In this document: positions 7,671 through 11,658 of the stretch, in pieces
Numbering within the stretch: the stretch's first letter is position 1
Layout of the letters: each line of letters opens with the position of its first letter
Source: Spirochaeta sp. UBA2779
Lineage (GTDB): Bacteria > Spirochaetota > Spirochaetia > DSM-2461
DNA length: 11,658 bases
Reading direction: 5' to 3'
Assembly (NCBI GenBank): GCA_002352375.1
Contig: DEIH01000073.1
Coordinates: forward strand, 1-11,658
Program-made: the position numbers and the translations under genes
The notes under the pieces: model-generated
Seen by the model: only the letters and a program-made list of their open reading frames with translations
What the model was told of the DNA's origin: nothing
The model's database searches: none

Positions 7671-7718
7671 GCCTTTTACAGCAGTTATAGCTGATGACGC
7701 TTAACTGTTGTAGGAGGT
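7671..7718 (+). promoter_or_regulatory. Leader hairpin pairing the ribosome binding site of ssb (fourU-like)
   Basis: Bases 7671-7687 can pair without a break with 7702-7718, giving 17 pairs, four of them G-U. After one bulged base (7688), three more pairs (7689-7691 with 7699-7701) close a seven-base loop. The right arm contains the whole Shine-Dalgarno sequence AGGAGG (7712-7717). Four consecutive T (7674-7677) face AGGA (7712-7715), the defining pairing of fourU RNA thermometers. If this stretch is transcribed, the start of ssb would be hidden until the hairpin opens. The signal for opening (heat, a protein such as Ssb itself, or translating ribosomes) cannot be told from the sequence. Confidence 0.55.
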
Positions 7719-7724
7719 AAAGCG

Positions 7725-8138
7725 ATGAATAATTTAAACTCCATCATTCTCGAGGGTAATCTCACCCGGGACCCTCTGATGGATACAACCCCGAAGGGAA
7801 CGGCTGTTTGCCACTTCACAGTGGCTTCAAACAGGTATTACAAATCCGAAGGAGATCGGCAGGAAGAGGTGGGCTTTTTCGATGTTGAAGTCTGGTCGCG
7901 CCTGGCGGAAACCTGCGGCGAGTATCTCACCAAAGGCCGGGGAGTCCGGGTTGTTGGCCGGCTTAAGCAGGACCGATGGGCCAATCCCGAAGGTGAACCC
8001 CGTTCGAGGGTCCGCATTGTCGGAGAACATGTGGAGTTCCGGGCCCGGCCTAAGAATGATGCTGTAGATGAAAACGGGGAGACAGAAACTGTGGAAACGG
8101 AAGCTGCAGAGGAGAATGCAGCAGTTCCGGCATACTGA
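7725..8138 (+). CDS. ssb: Single-stranded DNA-binding protein
   Basis: This 137-residue protein has the bacterial SSB OB-fold over residues 4-108: NSIILEGNLTRDP at the start, FTVASNRYYKSE at 31-42, VGFFDVEVWSRLAETC at 49-64, YLTKGRGVRVVGRLKQDRW at 67-85 and VRIVGEHVEF at 96-105. SSB coats single-stranded DNA in replication, repair and recombination. The tail (111-132) is short and acidic, as expected, but ends in AAVPAY instead of the usual DDDIPF-type tip that docks partner proteins. The ATG at 7725 has a near-perfect ribosome binding site, AGGAGG, seven bases upstream, which lies in the arm of a strong hairpin. A terminator-like hairpin begins two bases after the stop codon. rpsF and rpsR, frequent neighbours of ssb in bacteria, are not present here. 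Confidence 0.95.
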   Translation: MNNLNSIILEGNLTRDPLMDTTPKGTAVCHFTVASNRYYKSEGDRQEEVGFFDVEVWSRLAETCGEYLTKGRGVRVVGRLKQDRWANPEGEPRSRVRIVGEHVEFRARPKNDAVDENGETETVETEAAEENAAVPAY

Positions 8139-8139
8139 A

Positions 8140-8175
8140 ACAAAACAGGGACCGCTGAACCGGTTCCTGTTTTGT
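8140..8175 (+). terminator. Hairpin terminator after ssb
   Basis: The arms 8140-8154 (ACAAAACAGGGACCG) and 8161-8175 (CGGTTCCTGTTTTGT) pair over 15 bp with one G-U pair and a six-base loop. The T-rich end of the right arm serves as the U-tract, so this is a rho-independent terminator with its tail inside the stem. Because of the matching A-rich arm it could also work on the other strand. It starts right after the ssb stop codon (8136-8138). Confidence 0.8.
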
Positions 8176-8187
8176 ATGCAGCTCTTC

Positions 8188-8216
8188 TTGCCAACTAATC
8201 GGCTCCTCAGCATAAT
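8188..8216 (+). promoter_or_regulatory. Sigma-70 type promoter of the 8223-trxA operon
   Basis: TTGCCA (8188-8193, five of six bases as in TTGACA) and CATAAT (8211-8216, five of six as in TATAAT) are separated by exactly 17 bases. It lies between the ssb terminator and the next gene, where a new promoter is expected. The start point would fall at about 8223, inside or just after a run of seven G, on or next to the GTG start codon. Confidence 0.65.
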
Positions 8217-8222
8217 GGGGGG

Positions 8223-8987
8223 GTGTTGGGCAAAGGACGAGGTTTTAATAAAACCGATTTTAAAGAAGCTATAGACGGGTTGACTTCCCGATATGAGCAC
8301 CTCATTTTTGATAATGCGCTGAATCCTTCTCTTCTGGAGGCCTTTGAAGATCGGGTTCGTCATGCTAAGAATACCGGCAGGGATCCAATGCGTTTCCTGG
8401 ATGACGAAATAAAGGCCTTTAGAGACCTTGAATCTATAACCCTGGAGAAAGAGCAGGCTATTTCTATCCGTGAGGAAGCCCGCCGCCGGAGACTGGCCGG
8501 TGAGTCCTTTGCGGACAAGGTGCTGGATGAGTACCGGCAGCGTATTGAACATTATCCTGCTCTGGAGATACATCCGGATGCTGATCCTGAAATTGCCAGA
8601 TTGTACGGAGCCATGGAACTGCTGGACAAAAGGTATTGGGGCAGCCTGGAAACATATCTGAGACGGGCGTTCCCCAGGGCGGGTCAGATTGACAGAATGA
8701 ACATTGAGCAGAGGTTCTGGCGCTTTGTGGCCACCCGGAAGGGTCGGCTGCCTGAAGAACTGGAGCGGTACCGCAGAACCCTTGCAGCCCCATCTGCAAC
8801 AAAGAAAGAAATCATCAGAGAAACCCAGGAGGCTCTAAAAAGCGTGGCTTTTTTCCTCCACGACCTGCTGGCTGTCTGTGAGCAGGCTTTACAACAGGTA
8901 GTTCCTGATGATGATGTGAATAAATCCCTGGAGTTCATAAGGGGCATGATCGGTGATTTTAGAATCAAAGATCTTAAAAGACGTTAG
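8223..8987 (+). CDS. Conserved-looking charged helical protein of unknown function, upstream of trxA
   Basis: I do not recognise this 254-residue protein. It is rich in charged residues, seems to be all helical and has no signal peptide or membrane segment, so it is probably cytoplasmic. Notable stretches are EKEQAISIREEARRRRLAGE around residues 79-98, YGAMELLDKRYWGSLETYL around 128-146, and a hydrophobic helix near AFFLHDLLAVCEQALQQVV around 215-235. The start is uncertain: the first in-frame start codons are GTG at 8223 and TTG at 8226, directly behind a run of seven G, and no normal ribosome binding site precedes them. An ATG at 8215 is out of frame by one base. The predicted promoter would start the transcript at about 8223, so a leaderless message is likely. 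trxA follows after 17 bp, so the two are co-transcribed. Confidence 0.75.
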   Translation: MLGKGRGFNKTDFKEAIDGLTSRYEHLIFDNALNPSLLEAFEDRVRHAKNTGRDPMRFLDDEIKAFRDLESITLEKEQAISIREEARRRRLAGESFADKVLDEYRQRIEHYPALEIHPDADPEIARLYGAMELLDKRYWGSLETYLRRAFPRAGQIDRMNIEQRFWRFVATRKGRLPEELERYRRTLAAPSATKKEIIRETQEALKSVAFFLHDLLAVCEQALQQVVPDDDVNKSLEFIRGMIGDFRIKDLKRR

Positions 8988-9004
8988 GAGATAAGGAGAT
9001 AAAA

Positions 9005-9325
9005 ATGTCCGAAATTATTTTATCAGATGAAATATTTAACAGTGAGGTTCTTCAGTCGGAGCTCCCTGTTCTGGTAGATTTCTGGGCGGAGTGGTGTGTT
9101 CCCTGCAGGATGCTCTCTCCCCTGGTGGAAACAATGGCCGGAGAGTATGAAGGGAAGATTAAAGTAGCAAAATTGAATGTTGATGAATGCCCGGAAACGG
9201 CGAGTAAGTACATGATTCAGAGTATTCCCACTCTCATGGTTTTTCATAAGGGGGAAATCGCCGCACACCAGGTTGGTGTCGTTCCCCGGGCGACTATTCT
9301 GGAAATGTTTGAGAAATTAATATAA
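9005..9325 (+). CDS. trxA: Thioredoxin
   Basis: This is a 106-residue, single-domain thioredoxin that reduces protein disulfides in the cytoplasm with electrons from thioredoxin reductase. The fold motifs are complete: VLVDFWAEWC (22-31), the active site C31-V-P-C34, VAKLNVDECPETASKY (54-69), the cis-proline P75 in SIPT, and the final VGVVPR turn and helix. The active site is WCVPC, where most thioredoxins have WCGPC. There is no signal peptide. The ribosome binding site AAGGAG (8993-8998) lies six bases before the ATG, and the gene starts 17 bp after the preceding unknown gene. No thioredoxin reductase gene is seen in the window. Confidence 0.95.
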   Translation: MSEIILSDEIFNSEVLQSELPVLVDFWAEWCVPCRMLSPLVETMAGEYEGKIKVAKLNVDECPETASKYMIQSIPTLMVFHKGEIAAHQVGVVPRATILEMFEKLI

Positions 9326-9336
9326 ATTTCAGTTTT

Positions 9337-10407
9337 TTACGGTATATAAATCTCATCTGTATTAACCTCGCCGAAGGTTCCTCCTCTGGTAGGGACTGTG
9401 TGCCAGTCGATATTCTGATTACTGTCTTCAGGAATCCCTCCGCGGCATAATGAGCGGGTTGCCGTCGAAGACGATACGTCAATCGCTTCCGAGGGGTATG
9501 GAACCTCTGCAATCCCCGCATCCCACGCGTTGAGTTCTGCCAGTTCAGATGCGAAAATATAACCCTCGCTGGTCCATCCCAGTTTTTCATCATTACTGTT
9601 ATCGGCTCTGTCCGACCAGAGCACAGCATCGATTGCATCTCCGCCTTTCCGGTTGTAGAGGGTTACCGCACCGTTGTTTCCCGGCAGTCCCGGAGCACCG
9701 GGTATCCAGAAGTCCCGGGCGGTATCCGAAGCCAGAAGGCCGCCGGATTCATTTAAGTTTTCAAGTTCATCAATTTCTTCGGGTATACCTTCGGCTTTTG
9801 CGTGTATCAGCAGGTATTCCCCGTCTGGAATCTCAATGGCCGGGAATATTATCTCACTGGAGTATCGGGTGGTAGTTCCGATTTTCAGACAAAGCCCTCC
9901 GAGGTTGCCGCCGGTTACGGTAAAAAGCTCAACACAGTCGGGGTTGTTCCCCGAACCCCGGGGGTTTAATTCATTAATCAGAATCTCGGGCACCCGTGGA
10001 TTCCAGCCGCTGAAGCTGTAAAGAAAGGACAGGGTATTCCCGCTGTTGTCCCCGACGGTGACACGGGCGGTGTAGGCTTTTCCAATCAGCTGATCGGCAG
10101 CGAATGCAATTATAAGAGAGTTCTCCTTTGCTGTTACTGAGGCAACGGGTAATTCCGGCTGTACGGCGATTTCTGCCGGTGAAGGATTTACCTTCTCATC
10201 AAAAACAAAGCGGATAGTCCGGCTGTCTGGAGCGATGGCCATCTGCAGTTCCGGCGGGAGGAGGTCAACAGAAAAAGGCGGCCCGGCGACATCCATGCCT
10301 GGAGCACAGGAACTGAGTAGGAACAGAGACAGTTGAATGATCCTGGAAATGCCTCGATTTTGCCCGATAGATGAGAGCGGGTTTACTGTATAATTCTTTG
10401 CGTTCAT
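9337..10407 (-). CDS. Lipoprotein with Ig-like and lamin-tail (LTD) domains
   Basis: The 356-residue protein starts with a lipoprotein signal peptide: a hydrophobic stretch IIQLSLFLLSSC with lipobox LSSC and lipidated Cys at residue 34. Residues ~48-133 look like a bacterial Ig-like module of the SbsA type (LPPELQMAIAPDSRTIRFVFDEKV to YTARVTVGDNSGN). From ~139 a lamin-tail domain begins (PEILINELNPRGSGNNPDCVELF), with later strands at GEYLLIHAK, GAVTLYNRKGGDAIDAVLWSD and a C-terminal NIDWHTVPTRGGTFGEVN, the typical end of bacterial LTD proteins. Such proteins are exported; surface binding or a structural role is possible but not shown. No Shine-Dalgarno sequence is visible before the ATG at 10407. 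The gene diverges from glmS (49 bp) and converges on trxA (11 bp). Confidence 0.8.
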   Translation of the reverse strand: MNAKNYTVNPLSSIGQNRGISRIIQLSLFLLSSCAPGMDVAGPPFSVDLLPPELQMAIAPDSRTIRFVFDEKVNPSPAEIAVQPELPVASVTAKENSLIIAFAADQLIGKAYTARVTVGDNSGNTLSFLYSFSGWNPRVPEILINELNPRGSGNNPDCVELFTVTGGNLGGLCLKIGTTTRYSSEIIFPAIEIPDGEYLLIHAKAEGIPEEIDELENLNESGGLLASDTARDFWIPGAPGLPGNNGAVTLYNRKGGDAIDAVLWSDRADNSNDEKLGWTSEGYIFASELAELNAWDAGIAEVPYPSEAIDVSSSTATRSLCRGGIPEDSNQNIDWHTVPTRGGTFGEVNTDEIYIP

Positions 10408-10456
10408 AAACCAAATAACTGTGAGAAAACCGTATCTGCTTGAGAGGGATGATTAA

Positions 10457-11658
10457 ATGTGTGGAATTATCGGCTATTGCGGACCAAGAAAGGCCTCGGA
10501 TGTGCTGCTGACCGGGCTTAAACGCCTGGAATACAGGGGCTATGACTCCTCAGGTATCAGTGTCGGATCAGCAGAAGGTTTACAGGTATATAAAAAAGAA
10601 GGGAAAATCCAGGTTCTCCGGGACGCGGTACCTGAAGCTCTGGGAGGAAACTGGGGAATCGGTCATACACGTTGGGCCACACATGGCGGGGTGAGTGATG
10701 TGAACGCCCACCCGCACTGCAGCTGTGATGGGAAAATTGCCATCTGTCATAACGGTATTATTGAAAATTACATGAGTCTCAAGGACCGTCTGGAGGGGGA
10801 GGGGCATCGCTTCCTGGCGGATACCGATTCCGAGGTGATCGCCCATCTTGTGGAATCCTTTTATGAGGGGAATCTTGAAGCCGCAGTCAAGTCCTCCGTA
10901 TCACTGCTGAAGGGAACTTACGGGATTCTGGTGATGCATAGTGACCATCCTGATGAGATTATAGGGGCGAGAAATGGTTCCCCGATGGTGCTGGGTCTGG
11001 GGGATGGCGAGATGTTTATCGCCAGCGATGTGAGTGCCATGATTGCCCATACAAAACAGGTGGTGTATTTCGAAGATGGTGAGGTGGTTCGTCTGGACCC
11101 TGAAGGGTATGAGGTTACCGATATGCGAAACCGCCCGGTGGACAAGACTGTGGACAACATATCCTGGGAACTTGAGGAGATGGAAAAAGGGTCCTATCCC
11201 CACTTTATGCTCAAAGAGATTCATGAGCAGATTAACTCCATACCCCGGGCTATGGGCGGTCGGATAGATGAGGATATGGCTACGGCGGTTCTCGGTGGTC
11301 TGAATATGTCCGAGATGGAGCTGCTGGGGGTAAAGCGCATCGTTATCATCGCTGCGGGAACCAGTTATTACGCCGGAAGGGTTGCCGCCTATCTTCTGGA
11401 GTCTCTGGCCCGTATCCCCTCTGTTACCGAGCTGGCATCGGAGCTTCGCTACCGGAATCCTATAGTGGAGGAAGGTACTCTGTACTTTGCCATGAGCCAG
11501 TCCGGGGAAACCCTGGATACCCTGATGGCCGTACGGGAGCTCCAGCGTAAAGGCGGCCGGGTACTGGGAATCTGCAATGTTGTGGGATCTACCATCGCCA
11601 GAGAATCCGATGGCGGAGTGTATATTCATTCTGGCCCGGAAATAGCCGTGGCTTCCAC
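10457..11658 (+). CDS. glmS: Glutamine-fructose-6-phosphate aminotransferase, first 400 residues (3' end outside window)
   Basis: The frame stays open to the window end; 400 of about 600 residues are present. GlmS makes glucosamine-6-phosphate from fructose-6-phosphate and glutamine, the entry step to peptidoglycan amino sugars. The N-terminal glutaminase domain starts with MCGIIGY, whose Cys2 is the nucleophile after Met removal. Also present are LEYRGYDSSGI (24-34), the glutamine-binding HTRWATHG (70-77), HNGIIENY (98-105) and DTDSEVIAHL (122-131). The isomerase part begins with PHFMLKEIHEQ (248-258). The first SIS domain shows AAGTSYYAG (299-307) and the sugar-phosphate loop SQSGETLDT (347-355), and the window stops inside GPEIAVAS. 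GAGAGGG (10442-10448) lies eight bases before the ATG. The short gap upstream leaves no room for a glmS ribozyme. Confidence 0.97.
   Translation, partial: MCGIIGYCGPRKASDVLLTGLKRLEYRGYDSSGISVGSAEGLQVYKKEGKIQVLRDAVPEALGGNWGIGHTRWATHGGVSDVNAHPHCSCDGKIAICHNGIIENYMSLKDRLEGEGHRFLADTDSEVIAHLVESFYEGNLEAAVKSSVSLLKGTYGILVMHSDHPDEIIGARNGSPMVLGLGDGEMFIASDVSAMIAHTKQVVYFEDGEVVRLDPEGYEVTDMRNRPVDKTVDNISWELEEMEKGSYPHFMLKEIHEQINSIPRAMGGRIDEDMATAVLGGLNMSEMELLGVKRIVIIAAGTSYYAGRVAAYLLESLARIPSVTELASELRYRNPIVEEGTLYFAMSQSGETLDTLMAVRELQRKGGRVLGICNVVGSTIARESDGGVYIHSGPEIAVAS

Noticed and set aside
7827..8573. Minus-strand open frame running across ssb, its terminator and the next gene.
   Set aside because: It overlaps two better supported genes, crosses a terminator and has no domain or start signal.
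10408..10456. glmS ribozyme/riboswitch upstream of glmS.
   Set aside because: Only 49 bases are available before the start codon and no ribozyme core can be recognised.
10901..11629. Long minus-strand open frame opposite glmS.
   Set aside because: It is the shadow of glmS, which has all GlmS motifs in the other strand; the antisense product shows no recognisable domain.
1..11658. A defence, mobile or biosynthetic island.
   Set aside because: No transposase, integrase, nuclease-helicase pair, CRISPR repeat, toxin-antitoxin pair or composition break was seen; genes are housekeeping, envelope or flagellar.

Overview
This window looks like chromosomal DNA of a free-living type spirochaete (Spirochaetota, Spirochaetales-like), with roughly balanced GC content. 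The main evidence is a 1060-residue protein with an acidic cytoplasmic N-terminus, one membrane helix and a periplasmic TPR domain. It matches the layout of the spirochaete periplasmic flagellar collar protein FlcA, and a good flagellar sigma-28 type promoter lies directly in front of it. The other genes are housekeeping or envelope genes. I see no IS element, phage gene, CRISPR array, tRNA or rRNA.

Layout from left to right. (1) Bases 2-457 carry the C-terminal end of a GNAT acetyltransferase whose start lies outside the window. (2) Two genes on the minus strand, probably one operon, follow: an exported protein with tandem carbohydrate-binding-type E-set (CBM48-like) domains (1410-2111), then a PlsC/GPAT-like acyltransferase (454-1380). 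The acyltransferase stop codon overlaps the GNAT stop codon. (3) The flcA-like gene (2221-5403) diverges from that pair. (4) Branched-chain aminotransferase ilvE (5406-6488, minus) converges on flcA with a 2-bp gap. (5) Mannose-1-phosphate guanylyltransferase (6561-7628) diverges from ilvE. (6) ssb (7725-8138) follows in the same direction and has its own hairpin terminator. (7) A new transcription unit then starts from a near-consensus sigma-70 promoter and encodes an unrecognised charged helical protein (8223-8987) and thioredoxin (9005-9325). (8) A minus-strand lipoprotein with an Ig-like and a lamin-tail domain (9337-10407) converges on trxA. (9) glmS (10457 to the window end, incomplete) diverges from it.

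Several genes serve the cell envelope or periplasm: GlmS supplies hexosamine for peptidoglycan, ManC supplies GDP-mannose for surface glycans, the acyltransferase probably serves phospholipids, two proteins are exported and FlcA belongs to the periplasmic flagellar motor. Apart from the two short operons, nothing indicates one dedicated pathway. Coding density is very high. The longest stretch without a gene is about 110 bp, and all three convergent gene pairs sit within 11 bp of each other without an obvious terminator.

The most interesting signals are regulatory: the sigma-28 promoter at flcA; a long leader hairpin that would pair the whole Shine-Dalgarno sequence of ssb, including a UUUU:AGGA pairing like that of fourU RNA thermometers; and poly-G tracts at the starts of two genes, one of them at the predicted transcription start of a gene that appears leaderless. 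I did not find a clearly new multi-gene system.
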